Source of the DNA: Epilithonimonas caeni DSM 17710
GTDB taxonomy: Bacteria; Bacteroidota; Bacteroidia; Flavobacteriales; Weeksellaceae
Assembly: GCF_000426465.1 (NCBI RefSeq)
Contig: NZ_AUFK01000017.1
Coordinates: forward strand, 189,044 to 253,043
Length of the DNA stretch: 64,000 nt
Reading direction: 5' to 3'
In this document: in pieces, positions 36,001 through 44,998 of the stretch
Numbering within the stretch: the first letter of the stretch is position 1
How the letters are laid out: every line of letters begins with the position of its first letter
Notes under the pieces: generated by a model
The model's database searches: none
What the model was told of the DNA's origin: nothing
Seen by the model: only the letters and a program-made list of their open reading frames with translations
Made by a program: the position numbers and the translations under genes

Positions 36001-36990
36001 TTATCTGAGTTTTTTGTCTACTAAAGCAAGATATTTCATTCCTGATTGGTCAAAGACATTTTCCGTTTTTTCAATTTTCATCGCGGAATATACAGCATTT
36101 GCAAATCCTGGTAATCCCCAAAGCATAGATTTTAAATCTCCGGTGGCTACAATTCCTTGCGTGGCACCAATAATCCCACATACTGATCCGAAAATAATAT
36201 TTCCTATTTGACTCTCTCCCATTTTTGCGGTTAGCTCACCTTTTCTAATCACCAATTCTCTGATCTTTTCGTTAAATAAATCTGTCCCCTCTATTACTGT
36301 GGGATCAAGCACAAGTAATTCAACTCTGCTTGTAAAAGCATCTAACAGATCACCATGCTTCTCCTTGAAGCGCAACATTTTATCTAACTTTATATTTTGT
36401 GGAAATGGGATCAAACTTTCTAAAATCGTCTGCCTTTTTTTTTGGTTTTTTAGATTTTTAATACTGTAAAACCTTGACCTTAAATTATCAGTCATAGGAA
36501 TTCTGTTCGTCTTAGCTCCAATTATGGTAGCTACGAACTTCATTAATTGATCTGCCGTTTTTGTTTCCACTGCATACCAATTTCCCTCTGCTCTACTGGC
36601 AAGCCCTAAATTTTCAAGACTATAGAAGACATTATCATCAAACTTATCAGCGTGTATTCTGGCAGAAGAAAACTTCTGAGAATGCACTAAATTCCTTTGA
36701 CTATTATAGAATCGATTTTGTGCTTTTTCAAGTGAATTTTTATTCTTCTCAATCTCGGTAACGAAAGGTTTTGTTACTTCCCAAGGTTCATCAAATATCT
36801 CAATAGGATTTATAGGAACTATCAGAGACATTCTAACAAGCTCCATCATAAACGGGTCATAATTCCGTTCTGGTTGCCAAAGATATTCCTGAGGTACAAT
36901 CGCAGCAATATCCTTGTAATAAAGAAGAGTTCTTATAGTCCAGTCATTATCCGGTACATTGATATAAGGGTAATATAAAATATCACTCAT
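36001..36990 (-). CDS. DUF6236-like protein
   Basis: This 329-residue protein opens with ILYYPYINVPDNDWTIRTLLYYKDIAAIVP, the characteristic N-terminus of DUF6236, proteins of unknown function found in scattered accessory loci. Residues 60-270 are mainly helical, with a coiled-coil-like stretch near 80-110. A hydrophobic Gly-rich segment (GNIIFGSVCGIIGATQGIVATG, about 265-285) may insert into a membrane or form a helical hairpin. Such a segment in a defence-like cluster could suit a membrane effector, which is speculation. It lies 40 bp downstream of the HEPN-motif gene. Confidence 0.68.
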   Translation of the reverse strand: MSDILYYPYINVPDNDWTIRTLLYYKDIAAIVPQEYLWQPERNYDPFMMELVRMSLIVPINPIEIFDEPWEVTKPFVTEIEKNKNSLEKAQNRFYNSQRNLVHSQKFSSARIHADKFDDNVFYSLENLGLASRAEGNWYAVETKTADQLMKFVATIIGAKTNRIPMTDNLRSRFYSIKNLKNQKKRQTILESLIPFPQNIKLDKMLRFKEKHGDLLDAFTSRVELLVLDPTVIEGTDLFNEKIRELVIRKGELTAKMGESQIGNIIFGSVCGIIGATQGIVATGDLKSMLWGLPGFANAVYSAMKIEKTENVFDQSGMKYLALVDKKLR

Positions 36991-37030
36991 AGTAATTAGT
37001 TTTTAGTTTTTAGTTTTTACAATAATTTGG

Positions 37031-37714
37031 TTATTCTTTATCTAAGTCATTTCTTTTTTTAACCTGTTCGTCATGATGGTCATTAATTATGGCAAATAAA
37101 TCTTTCATATTCCAAAGGTTTGTAAACATAAAAGTGGAATTATTAAATCCAGAATTAAAGCGGTTATAGATTCCCTCCGCAATATCAGAAAGTTGCTTTA
37201 TTTCAGCGAGGCTTTCAACTTCTATCTCACCAAGTTTATCAGGATCGAAGTGAGCATAATAAGAGTCTCGTCTTGCTTTAATTTTCTCAACCAAAAACTC
37301 CGCCTGATTAATCTCTTCTCTGGAAATAGCAATAGCATTTTTAATATCTGCTTTATGTTTAAACAGATAGTCATATTCACCTTCACTACCATTTTCAGAA
37401 AGCTTACGATTTTTAGTCAGCATCTCTTTGAGTTCTTCGTCAAAATCGCTGTTTTCTAACTTATTCATCAATTTTTTCAGGCTGCGTTTTTCATCCTGAA
37501 CAAACAGTTTAGACAATGTTAGTGTTGCAAAGGAATAAGCTAGTGCTACATAATGCCCTAAAAAATAACTAAAAGGAGCAATTTTTTCTCTGCTTTCATT
37601 ATTTTGCTCAATAATCTCGTCAATATTTGAAGTGCAGATAACTAGATCACGAATCATAATTTGGAAATACTGCATAAAGCTATTCAGCTCATCTTTTGTA
37701 AAAATATTTTTCAT
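37031..37714 (-). CDS. AbiU2-like HEPN-motif protein (hypothetical)
   Basis: This helical protein of 227 residues (240 if an upstream ATG at 37,753 is used) has a HEPN-like motif at KARRDSYYAHFDPDKL (about residue 150), close to the R-D-x-x-x-A-H pattern of AbiU2/HEPN proteins involved in abortive infection. The start at 37,714 (MKNIFTKDEL) is chosen because the 13 residues before it overlap the end of another coding-like frame (37,738-37,911). The RNase role is inferred from the motif only. It heads the defence-like cluster apart from that small frame. Confidence 0.62.
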   Translation of the reverse strand: MKNIFTKDELNSFMQYFQIMIRDLVICTSNIDEIIEQNNESREKIAPFSYFLGHYVALAYSFATLTLSKLFVQDEKRSLKKLMNKLENSDFDEELKEMLTKNRKLSENGSEGEYDYLFKHKADIKNAIAISREEINQAEFLVEKIKARRDSYYAHFDPDKLGEIEVESLAEIKQLSDIAEGIYNRFNSGFNNSTFMFTNLWNMKDLFAIINDHHDEQVKKRNDLDKE

Positions 37715-37737
37715 TAAACTAATATAAAAAATTGTTT

Positions 37738-37911
37738 TTAGTTGTTTCTCCAAACATTTACATCCGTGTAGACAAGCTTTTTCAGCTCATTAAATCGAGT
37801 ATCATCCAGATCTTTTCCGCAAATGACTTCATGCAAGACCCCCGCGTAATCTTTAATTTCTTGGTTAACAATTTTTGCAACTGTTTCCAGTTGATCTTCT
37901 GTAAGATTTAT
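37738..37911 (-). pseudogene. Small coding-like frame lacking an ATG start
   Basis: A 57-residue frame reads NLTEDQLETVAKIVNQEI, then KDYAGVLHEVICGKDLDD and TRFNELKKLVYTDVNVWRNN. It looks like a genuine small soluble helical protein, but the codon where Met is expected is ATA (37,909-37,911) and no ATG lies upstream before a stop. It is either a gene inactivated by an ATG-to-ATA change or one using a rare start. It ends 23 bp before the HEPN-motif gene. Confidence 0.42.
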
Positions 37912-37988
37912 ATTTTTATTTTATTATTATCTAGGTTGATAATCTTTAAGGTTTAGTTATAGATTTGTTACAGTATTAAAGAATTTTT

Positions 37989-38828
37989 TTACAATTTTAG
38001 TCCAGCTGCAATACCTAATCCAAAGAATCTTTTTCCTTGATATGCCCAAGCATCTGCATTACTTCCTGTCATAAAATCATATCCATAACTAAAAATAATT
38101 CCTATATCATTTCTTGCAATCGTTAAACCTGCTGAAGGAGAAAGAACAAGATTACTTGGATTATAAGTAGTAACAACTTTTTTCTTCAGCGGTTCTTTTC
38201 CCAAGCTTGCTGATGAGAATCCGAATGAAGCTCCGGGAGTTACCGACCAGCTGGTACTTGACCTGTGTGAAAAAGTTGTCCAACCCCATGAATATCCAAC
38301 AGAAAAACCCAAATTAATATTCCCAGTTACGACATTAGCAGAGTACTGATTATTATTATAGTCGACAACTGAAGGTCTAACTTTTACACCTATAGCGTTA
38401 ATTCCGACAATAACGGTCTGGTAATGCAGAGTAATGCTTCTTGTAGGATCGCCCACTTTATCTCTACTCAATTTCACAAGTTTAAGTTTATTAGGAGTAG
38501 CTGCATTAATAATTCTTTCCTGACCGTAACAGGGATCTACTGCGCCTTTAGCATCAGAGCCTCCTTTATCATGCTCTATTTGCCAAGGGTCAATAAATAA
38601 TTCTCCATCCTTATTGGTTACTAAACATTTAAAAGATTTATTTAAGGCAGGACAAAAACTGTAATTAGTCGTAGTACCGTCAGTAATCACATACCCTTGA
38701 TCATTTAAATCTTTCAATTTTTCTTTAGAAATGTGATAACGAAATTTGAGTCTGTAGCTGCTAGTTTGTGAATGTAAAAAAGTGATCATGCTGAAAAGCA
38801 TAAACAATCCCAGAATAATTGTTTTCAT
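37989..38828 (-). CDS. Secreted outer-membrane beta-barrel-like protein (hypothetical)
   Basis: This 279-residue protein has a signal peptide (residues 1-20, LFSMITFLHSQ). A central region of about 120 residues contains three cysteines (FCPALNKSFKCL and DPCYGQERI). The C-terminal 120 residues have alternating hydrophobic residues and many aromatic and Gly/Ser residues (FSVGYSWGWTTF, GLTIARNDIGIIFSYGYDF, FFGLGIAAGLKL), as in a beta-barrel of the outer membrane. No family is recognised. It is divergent from the following membrane-protein gene with a 167-bp control region between them. Confidence 0.72.
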   Translation of the reverse strand: MKTIILGLFMLFSMITFLHSQTSSYRLKFRYHISKEKLKDLNDQGYVITDGTTTNYSFCPALNKSFKCLVTNKDGELFIDPWQIEHDKGGSDAKGAVDPCYGQERIINAATPNKLKLVKLSRDKVGDPTRSITLHYQTVIVGINAIGVKVRPSVVDYNNNQYSANVVTGNINLGFSVGYSWGWTTFSHRSSTSWSVTPGASFGFSSASLGKEPLKKKVVTTYNPSNLVLSPSAGLTIARNDIGIIFSYGYDFMTGSNADAWAYQGKRFFGLGIAAGLKL

Positions 38829-38995
38829 GTTTTATTAGTTTTTTGGTTATGAGGTAAATATACAAATATAAGTTCTCAAAATAGAGAAATTTTCATATCC
38901 AAATTACGAACTAACTTAATGTTATTAAAATTAAAATATTTCTACTTTTAAACTAATAAATTACAAATACAAAACAATTTTAAAACGAAATAAAC

Positions 38996-39730
38996 ATGAA
39001 CAGACAAAGATTAATCCGAAAATTAAGAATTATTAATCATAAGTTGAATAAAAAATACATTCCAGTAGAGGATAAGCCGTTTGTGAAAATTGCCGAATTA
39101 ACAGCTATATTGCCTGCACTTGGATTATTTTATTTGTGGCATTATTTTGATTTATTAGGAATTAGCTACTATCGATATTTCAATCTGTCGGACGCAATTG
39201 CTGTACTATATGAAAACCTAATGTTAATGATTTTAATTGGAGTGTTATTCTCACCAGGAATCGTCTGTTTGTTGCTGACTGACTTAAAGTCAAGAAGCAA
39301 AGGTTTATCAATAATTACATTAATTGTAATTATCGTATTATTAATTTGTGGTTTCGGTGTACTAATCAATATGTACAAATTTGCTACGCCAGTAAATATT
39401 GTTTTTATAACAATTATCACTATTTCCAGCTATGTTTACTTTTTTGAAAGTCGAAATCTTGGATTTTGGATGCATTTAGCATTCGCATTTATCTATATGT
39501 ACGCAACCGCTGCACAGGAAGCAAAGTATATATTAAAAGAAAAACCAAAATTTACAATATACTTAAAGCAACACTCGGAGCAACCAATTCTTACGGAGGA
39601 AAGTAGTACAAGGTTCTATCTTTATAAGACTTCTAATTACTATTTTATAAAAGATGAAAAAGAAAATAAAATATTTGGATATTCAATATCAACTCAGGAA
39701 GAAACAGTTGTTGTACCACTAACCAGATAG
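38996..39730 (+). CDS. Multi-pass membrane protein (hypothetical)
   Basis: This 244-residue protein has a basic cytoplasmic N-terminus (about 1-35), five membrane helices between about 40 and 175 (LTAILPALGLFYLWHYF, MLMILIGVLFSPGIVCLLL, IITLIVIIVLLICGFGVL, VNIVFITIITISSYVYFF, FWMHLAFAFIYMYATAA), and a 65-residue C-terminal soluble tail with beta-strand character. I recognise no family. It is a single gene, and the toxin operon begins about 440 bp later after a structured RNA element. Confidence 0.72.
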   Translation: MNRQRLIRKLRIINHKLNKKYIPVEDKPFVKIAELTAILPALGLFYLWHYFDLLGISYYRYFNLSDAIAVLYENLMLMILIGVLFSPGIVCLLLTDLKSRSKGLSIITLIVIIVLLICGFGVLINMYKFATPVNIVFITIITISSYVYFFESRNLGFWMHLAFAFIYMYATAAQEAKYILKEKPKFTIYLKQHSEQPILTEESSTRFYLYKTSNYYFIKDEKENKIFGYSISTQEETVVVPLTR

Positions 39731-39778
39731 TATTAATGTAATTGTCAGTCCTTCGGATTTTTTTGATCCACTTAAGAC

Positions 39779-39809
39779 TTTGCTCCATGAAGTATTCTTA
39801 ATATATTTG
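39779..39809 (+). promoter_or_regulatory. Bacteroidetes promoter upstream of structured RNA element 1
   Basis: TTTG (39779-39782), a 19-nt spacer and TATATTTG (39802-39809) match the Bacteroidetes -33/-7 consensus with ideal spacing. Transcription would start near 39,815 and run through the structured element towards the toxin operon. Confidence 0.6.
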
Positions 39810-39889
39810 TGGTAAACAAAAAATAAAAAAAGTATAAGAATAAATAAATCTTAAATACATATAAAAACATTGCGTTAAGCAGTTATTTT

Positions 39890-40034
39890 CTAAACTCAAA
39901 TACTGGTACTATAAGAATTCTAAGAAAATGTAACTGCAAGATTCGCCCTTCTGGGGCGTGTTTTGCTGCATTTCTTAGAGGGATTATACCAGTATCCTGA
40001 GTTTAGAGTGTCAGTTAATTCACGCTCTTTTTTT
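39890..40034 (+). ncRNA. Structured RNA element 1 with terminator-like 3' end
   Basis: Nested stems are visible: CTAAACTCA with TGAGTTTAG (39890-39898/39998-40006), TACTGGTA with TACCAGTA (39901-39908/39987-39994), CTAAGAAA with TTTCTTAG (39920-39927/39971-39978), then GCAA/TTGC and CGCCC/GGGCG at the tip. The 3' side ends in GAGTGT...ACGCTC (40006-40011/40022-40027) followed by seven T, which looks like an intrinsic terminator. The same closing stems and 3' tail recur in element 2 upstream of susC. It may be a stand-alone small RNA or a cis-acting leader of the toxin operon. Only a 47-codon frame of doubtful reality lies between it and the first gene. Confidence 0.72.
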
Positions 40035-40172
40035 ATGCCCAAAAACTACAACCAAAAACTAAAAATATAATGAAAATCCCTGAAGTAATATTGGACGGAA
40101 TCACCGTAATACTACGGTATCAATTTAAAATGACATCCAGTAATATTGCAATAAAAAAACAAAACACAAATT

Positions 40173-41606
40173 ATGCGAAACAGTACAATTTCTATTATAC
40201 TGCTGTATTTTAGTACAGGATTATCCGCTCAGATTCCAAATCTGCCGACAGGACCAAGTGCATCGACTTCCCCAATTCAAAATTATTCTGAAATATCTTT
40301 CAGAAACAATTCTACGTCAAAAAATACGGTATCCATTCCCTCAGTTAATAATTCTTCAAGAAAGTCAGAAATTGAAAGAAGAAACTGGGAAATGCAGCAA
40401 AACGATTTTAAAATCGTAGAGAAAGAAAATCGAGAGAAAGAGCAAAAACAGTTTGAACAAAAAGTAAATAATCTAGAAATTTCCGGTTATAATCTGCCAT
40501 CACTATCAGCTAATTCAGGAACTAACTTCTATTATGATGCCTTGTCTCAACTTAATAATTTAGATCAAAGCAATTATTCATTAGCTGAAGCGAATTTCAT
40601 TGTTGAAAATGCTTATTCTGAAAGGAAGCTACACTATTCTAATTTCAAAGCCAACATTTCAAAAATAGCTTCTCAGGTTTTGCAAAAAATGAAATCCGGA
40701 AAGGTGACCCCAGTCGATAATACTCTGAAAAACATTGCTTTGTTTAAGCATTTCTCAAAGAATTACAAATATGATTTTGATGATTTTATGGGAAAGAAAG
40801 AATGGAACAAAATGTTTGTTTCCAAATTACTAAAAACAGGAAAAGGACAATGTCACTCAATGCCTCTACTTTATTTGATGGTAGCAGAATCAATCGGGGC
40901 AGATGCTTCATTGGCTATGGCTCCCAATCATACGTATATCCGTTTCAAAGACGATGATAATCAATGGCAGAATATAGAATTGACTAATGGAATCCTTAGT
41001 ACAAATGCTATGATTTTAGAATCCGGTTACATTGGCTCCGAAGCCTTACTGAATGATGTCTATATGAATAGTTTAAGTAAAAAACAGCTTATGTCATTGT
41101 TATATGCAGACTTAGCCAATGGCTATATTCATAAGTACGGAATGGATGAATTTGTCGGAAAAGCATTGGATAAATCTCTTGAACTTTATCCCAATAATAT
41201 GTATGCTAATTTACTTAAATCAATGTATCAGCAGGCGCGATTTGAATATGTAGCAGCAGAATTAGGAATTCAAAATGTAGAAAATCCTGCAGAACTTGAA
41301 AATATAAAATATTTCCCGAAAGGTCTGGAACTTTTAAAAGAAACAAAGATGCAGTTCAACAATATCGACCAGCTCGGATTCAAATTTATGCCAGATGGAG
41401 CTTATTCAGAATGGTTGAGCAATATGAACCGTGAAGCCAACAAACAAAGGAGCGAAGAGCTTGCCGAGAAAATTCGTCTTACCAATTTAGAAAAACAGAG
41501 AAAAAAGAAGGAAGAAGAACAAAAGAAATTGGAGGAAGAGCGTAGAAAAGCAAAAGAGAAAAAAAGAGAGGAGGAAAAAAATAAACCTAAACCTCTTCTA
41601 ACATAA
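40173..41606 (+). CDS. Secreted transglutaminase-like/TPR-like protein, paralog 1
   Basis: This 477-residue protein has a signal peptide (LYFSTGLSAQ). A papain-like transglutaminase core is visible: GKGQCHSMPLLYLMVAESIG (Cys about 226), MAPNHTYIRF (His about 251) and WQNIELTNG (Asn in the third position). Helical repeat segments (LDKSLELYPNNMYANLLKSMY) follow, and a Lys/Glu-rich coiled coil occupies the last 60 residues. Such cores act as transglutaminases, peptidases or inactive scaffolds. It is the first gene of an operon that encodes a second paralog and a Rhs-tip toxin, so it may help process, cross-link or export the toxin. That role is inferred. Confidence 0.78.
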   Translation: MRNSTISIILLYFSTGLSAQIPNLPTGPSASTSPIQNYSEISFRNNSTSKNTVSIPSVNNSSRKSEIERRNWEMQQNDFKIVEKENREKEQKQFEQKVNNLEISGYNLPSLSANSGTNFYYDALSQLNNLDQSNYSLAEANFIVENAYSERKLHYSNFKANISKIASQVLQKMKSGKVTPVDNTLKNIALFKHFSKNYKYDFDDFMGKKEWNKMFVSKLLKTGKGQCHSMPLLYLMVAESIGADASLAMAPNHTYIRFKDDDNQWQNIELTNGILSTNAMILESGYIGSEALLNDVYMNSLSKKQLMSLLYADLANGYIHKYGMDEFVGKALDKSLELYPNNMYANLLKSMYQQARFEYVAAELGIQNVENPAELENIKYFPKGLELLKETKMQFNNIDQLGFKFMPDGAYSEWLSNMNREANKQRSEELAEKIRLTNLEKQRKKKEEEQKKLEEERRKAKEKKREEEKNKPKPLLT

Positions 41607-41616
41607 AAACATCAAG

Positions 41617-42723
41617 ATGAAAAATCAATATTTTAGAAAATCAATGCAATTTGCTTTGCTTGTAATAGTCTCAATGGTTATTACTGTCAAAGCTCAGCGT
41701 AATCAATTTTACGAGGAGGCCTATGCACACATTGACAATATGCTAAGTGGCAAGGAAAAGTATAGTTTTAAGAAAGCTGTCTTAAGTGTTGAGCAGTCTT
41801 ATTACCAGGGAAAGATTGACACGATAGCGATTAATAATGAACTCAAATTCCTGAAATCATTTGCAGAGCAAATAGTTAAAAGCAGAGAACTGACCTATCA
41901 GGGAAATGATAAAGATAAAGTCAGCAAATATGCGGCTCTTTACTCGATCATCTGCCAACCGATACCAGTGATTGTGAAAGACTCTACCATTCAATACAAA
42001 CCTTTCTCTTACGATTTTACCGACGTCTTTGGTCACGATGATTTACCCAATCTCTTTGTTTCCAAATTACTTGCAACAAAAAAAGGAAATTGCAACTCGA
42101 TGCCCTATTTGTACAAAATCCTTGCTGAAGAATTGGGAGTTGATGCCAATCTGGCTTTAGCCCCTAATCACGTCTACATCAAGCATAATGTAAAGTCTTT
42201 AGGATGGTTTAATACCGAATTGACGAGTGGAATTTTCCCTGAAGATGGTTGGTTAATGGCATCTGGATATATCCATCTGGACGCCATCAGAAACGGTATG
42301 TTTATGAAAGCTTTGGATAACAAAGAAAGTTTAGCATTATGCCTATTTGATCTAGCACAAGCTTACAACAGAAGCTTTCCTTCCAACGATGGCGAATTTC
42401 TCCTAAAAGTCCTCAATAAAGCTCTCGAAGTTTATCCAAATTTCGCAAAAGCACGCATTCTAAAAGCTGAAACGTATAAAGCCAGATTTCAAAAATTAAT
42501 GGATAGACAAGATCTAAAGAGTGGGTCTTCAAATAATATCAAACTGGCTTTAGAAAATCCGAAAGCAAAAGAAATATATGATCTGATGGTTCAGGAATAC
42601 AGTACGCTTTACAAGCTTGGTTACAGACAAATGCCTGAAGGAATGTATTTGGATTGGCTTGTATCTCTGAAAACAGAAAGAAATAAATATGAAAATAAAA
42701 AATTAAAAAACAACTTCAAATAA
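41617..42723 (+). CDS. Secreted transglutaminase-like/TPR-like protein, paralog 2
   Basis: This 368-residue paralog of the preceding gene has a signal peptide ([12 protein letters not shown]) and the same core: [20 protein letters not shown] (Cys about 158), [10 protein letters not shown] (His about 184) and [10 protein letters not shown] repeat-like helical region ([23 protein letters not shown]) follows. It lacks the long N-terminal extension and the Lys/Glu tail of paralog 1. It starts 10 bp after paralog 1 and ends 8 bp before the toxin gene, so the three are certainly one transcription unit. The conserved Cys and His suggest catalytic activity. Confidence 0.78.
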   Translation: MKNQYFRKSMQFALLVIVSMVITVKAQRNQFYEEAYAHIDNMLSGKEKYSFKKAVLSVEQSYYQGKIDTIAINNELKFLKSFAEQIVKSRELTYQGNDKDKVSKYAALYSIICQPIPVIVKDSTIQYKPFSYDFTDVFGHDDLPNLFVSKLLATKKGNCNSMPYLYKILAEELGVDANLALAPNHVYIKHNVKSLGWFNTELTSGIFPEDGWLMASGYIHLDAIRNGMFMKALDNKESLALCLFDLAQAYNRSFPSNDGEFLLKVLNKALEVYPNFAKARILKAETYKARFQKLMDRQDLKSGSSNNIKLALENPKAKEIYDLMVQEYSTLYKLGYRQMPEGMYLDWLVSLKTERNKYENKKLKNNFK

Positions 42724-42731
42724 CCACGAAA

Positions 42732-43847
42732 ATGAAAAAACTATTTTATGTATTCTTTTTGATAATCGCAGTTTTTCTCAATGCTCAAGTAGAAAAGAAT
42801 GTTTCAAACAATCCTGAAAAGATTTACGTAAATCCCGTAAAACTTACCAAAGAAGAAAGATTGCGTCCTTATATGGACGAAGTTCTAAAAACGAGGGATA
42901 CTTTAACACCAGCCGAAGCAGAGCGGAGAAGACAAAACATTGAAGCAGGAAATCCTTTTAAGAAATATGGCTTCTATCCTAAAATTGCTACATTAAGCAA
43001 AGGTAAATATTTAGAAGCTCACGACTTAGACAGTATTGTAAGCATTGGATCAGTCCGTTACAATGCAAGAACCAATGAAATTGTTGAATTATTAGATATC
43101 AACATAGAAAATGCTGACTCACAACCATATCTTGATACTGCAGGTCGCTGGTTTTCTCCTGATCCACTAAGCGAAGAATACAGACGTTGGTCACCATATA
43201 ACTACGCAATGAACAATCCATTGCGATTTATTGATCCGGATGGAAGGTCTACCGAAGATGCAGTTGAAGAATCAGAACAATGTTGTCTTTTTGGTATAAG
43301 TGGATTAGTGAGATTTATGCCAATCTTTGAAGGTGGCTCAAATGTGAGGCCTAATCCTGTTGTTGAAACAATGACAAAAACTAGTGAAGCAACTACAAAA
43401 TCTCAGGAACATTTTAACAGAGGTAGGCAGATGGAACCAGAGCAAATAAACAGAATGAATGAAGAAGGACAAAATGTTACAAAGAATACTAAAAATTTTG
43501 AAGCAACAGATTCGAAAACAGGTAAAACAGGAGGAACGAGACCTGATGGATTCACCAAAGAAGGAAATCCTGTGGAAATAAAAAATGTAAAAAATCAATC
43601 TCTTACAAGACAATTAAGATTTCAGGACAATTTAGTTGATGGAAAAAGGCTAATTTTGAGGATAAACAAGGATGCAAATTTATCAAATCCTTTAAAAGAT
43701 TCAGGGATTGAAATTCAACCTTATAACCTAACAGGACCAGCTCCTGCAAAAACAGATAACATTAGAGTAAATAACAACCCAGCTCCAAAAATTAAACCTG
43801 TCCCAGTAAAAAAAGATCCTTGTGCAGGAATACCAGGTTGTATTTAA
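42732..43847 (+). CDS. Miniature secreted Rhs-tip polymorphic toxin with PD-(D/E)XK-like nuclease domain
   Basis: This 371-residue protein has a signal peptide (residues 1-19) and a 110-residue N-terminal region of unknown fold. The Rhs-associated core end follows ([33 protein letters not shown], about 137-175). After this cleavage-site-like boundary comes a variable C-terminal domain with [21 protein letters not shown] (about 266-286): Asp then E-x-K plus SLTRQLRFQ, as in restriction-endonuclease-fold toxins (Tox-REase type). Normal Rhs proteins are over 1000 residues; the YD-repeat shell is missing here. Four small genes downstream look like immunity genes. Confidence 0.83.
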   Translation: MKKLFYVFFLIIAVFLNAQVEKNVSNNPEKIYVNPVKLTKEERLRPYMDEVLKTRDTLTPAEAERRRQNIEAGNPFKKYGFYPKIATLSKGKYLEAHDLDSIVSIGSVRYNARTNEIVELLDINIENADSQPYLDTAGRWFSPDPLSEEYRRWSPYNYAMNNPLRFIDPDGRSTEDAVEESEQCCLFGISGLVRFMPIFEGGSNVRPNPVVETMTKTSEATTKSQEHFNRGRQMEPEQINRMNEEGQNVTKNTKNFEATDSKTGKTGGTRPDGFTKEGNPVEIKNVKNQSLTRQLRFQDNLVDGKRLILRINKDANLSNPLKDSGIEIQPYNLTGPAPAKTDNIRVNNNPAPKIKPVPVKKDPCAGIPGCI

Positions 43848-43857
43848 TTAAAATATT

Positions 43858-44226
43858 ATGGAAGACAAATATATTACAGGCATAAAACAAGTTGTCAAAA
43901 CTGCTCAAGCATTTTTAAATGAATTTAAAGAGTTTGCTCCATTTGGTTTAATATTTAAAAATAATGAATGGATTGATCTTGGCGCATATGACGAAAACCT
44001 TACATCGGATCAAATGAAAAATTTTTTAATTAGTACTATTATAGAAGATTTTAATGAGGGTAACACTGAGTTTGGAGCAGTTTGCGTAGATGCTAAAATT
44101 AAAGAAATCGGCGATGTTATTATTATTTACAATACATCAAATGGTAAGGATTGGTTTGAATTAGTTTATAAGTATTATCTCGAAGGAAAGTCGGTTAAAA
44201 TTATCGAAGAAAATATCGAGTATTAA
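43858..44226 (+). CDS. Probable cognate immunity protein (unrecognised family)
   Basis: A 122-residue soluble acidic protein with no family I recognise. It begins 10 bp after the toxin stop codon, the position normally held by the immunity gene of a polymorphic toxin. High Asp/Glu content is common in inhibitors of nuclease toxins. Immunity function is inferred from position, size and charge. Confidence 0.7.
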   Translation: MEDKYITGIKQVVKTAQAFLNEFKEFAPFGLIFKNNEWIDLGAYDENLTSDQMKNFLISTIIEDFNEGNTEFGAVCVDAKIKEIGDVIIIYNTSNGKDWFELVYKYYLEGKSVKIIEENIEY

Positions 44227-44262
44227 TCCCAATGACATTATTGAAAATGTCTTATAATATTT

Positions 44263-44619
44263 TTGACTAAAAGATTGGAAATAAGCAGAACAGAAATAGA
44301 AGAGAAATTTTTACAACATTCAGTTCAACACGGAGTACTTTATGTAAACGGAGATTATAAAAAAGCAAATAAACTTCACAAAGAATTACATAACCTTTAT
44401 AACCATGCAAAGGAGCAACGTGAAGAAGAGCTTTTTAGTGAAATGTTGGATAATCCTGACGAATATGTAAAATTGTGGGCGGCCATTTTTACTTTAAAAT
44501 CAAAACCTGATATAGCTGAGAACATCCTAAAAAAATTATCTACAAATTCGAAAGTAAAAATGACAGCCTCTGCGACTCTTCATTTGTGGAAAGAAGGAAA
44601 ATTAGAACTATTATTATGA
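44263..44619 (+). CDS. DUF2019-like probable immunity protein 1 (TTG start)
   Basis: This 118-residue helical protein has the DUF2019 HEAT-like ending YVKLWAAIFTLKSKPDIAENILKKL, then ATLHLWKEGKL. DUF2019 proteins are common immunity partners in polymorphic-toxin loci. No ATG exists in frame before the conserved region; the best start is TTG at 44,263. It is followed 4 bp later by a second DUF2019-like gene, suggesting an orphan immunity array kept from earlier toxin tips. Confidence 0.72.
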   Translation: MTKRLEISRTEIEEKFLQHSVQHGVLYVNGDYKKANKLHKELHNLYNHAKEQREEELFSEMLDNPDEYVKLWAAIFTLKSKPDIAENILKKLSTNSKVKMTASATLHLWKEGKLELLL

Positions 44620-44623
44620 GATT

Positions 44624-44974
44624 ATGAAGAAAATAGTAGACATTGAAACTGCATTAAAAATGTTTGAGGAGGCTTCAATTATTCAAGTAGAATCTACAGA
44701 AAATGGTAATTTTAAAGTAGGAAATAAAAATTACGAGAAGGTAATGAATGCAGCTTCATTTCTTAAAAACCAAAATTCAATAGAAAGTTTATTTCAGTTT
44801 TTAAACCATCAGCATAAAGGTCCGCGATTATGGTCTGCCTGTTATATCTTACATCTTGATGAAAAGAAAGCGGTCAAAGTTTTAAAAGAAATAATAAAGC
44901 AATCGGGAATAATTGGTTCAACAGCTGAAATTACTTTAGACGAGTGGAAAAAAGGAAATCTAACATTTATATAA
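44624..44974 (+). CDS. DUF2019-like probable immunity protein 2
   Basis: This 116-residue protein is of the same family as the preceding gene: RLWSACYILHLDEKKAVKVLKEI, then STAEITLDEWKKGNLTFI. The two share the ending pattern but otherwise differ, so they are diverged paralogs rather than a recent duplication. The tight spacing (4 bp) indicates co-translation. It probably protects against a related nuclease toxin carried by competitors. Confidence 0.75.
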   Translation: MKKIVDIETALKMFEEASIIQVESTENGNFKVGNKNYEKVMNAASFLKNQNSIESLFQFLNHQHKGPRLWSACYILHLDEKKAVKVLKEIIKQSGIIGSTAEITLDEWKKGNLTFI

Positions 44975-44998
44975 AATAATTATAGAATCTCAAAAAGA

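Noticed and set aside
39890-40034. Structured element 1 as a tRNA, integron attC site or CRISPR repeat
   Set aside because: There is no cloverleaf or anticodon arm, no integrase or attC core sequences, and only two distant copies with different inner stems.
40070-40213. A 47-codon frame between structured element 1 and the first toxin-operon gene
   Set aside because: It overlaps the signal peptide coding part of the real gene at 40,173 in another frame and has no recognisable features.
42732-43847. Rhs-tip gene as a simple pseudogene fragment of a full Rhs gene
   Set aside because: It has its own signal peptide, a continuous frame, tight spacing to upstream genes and intact immunity genes downstream. 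It looks like a complete small gene.
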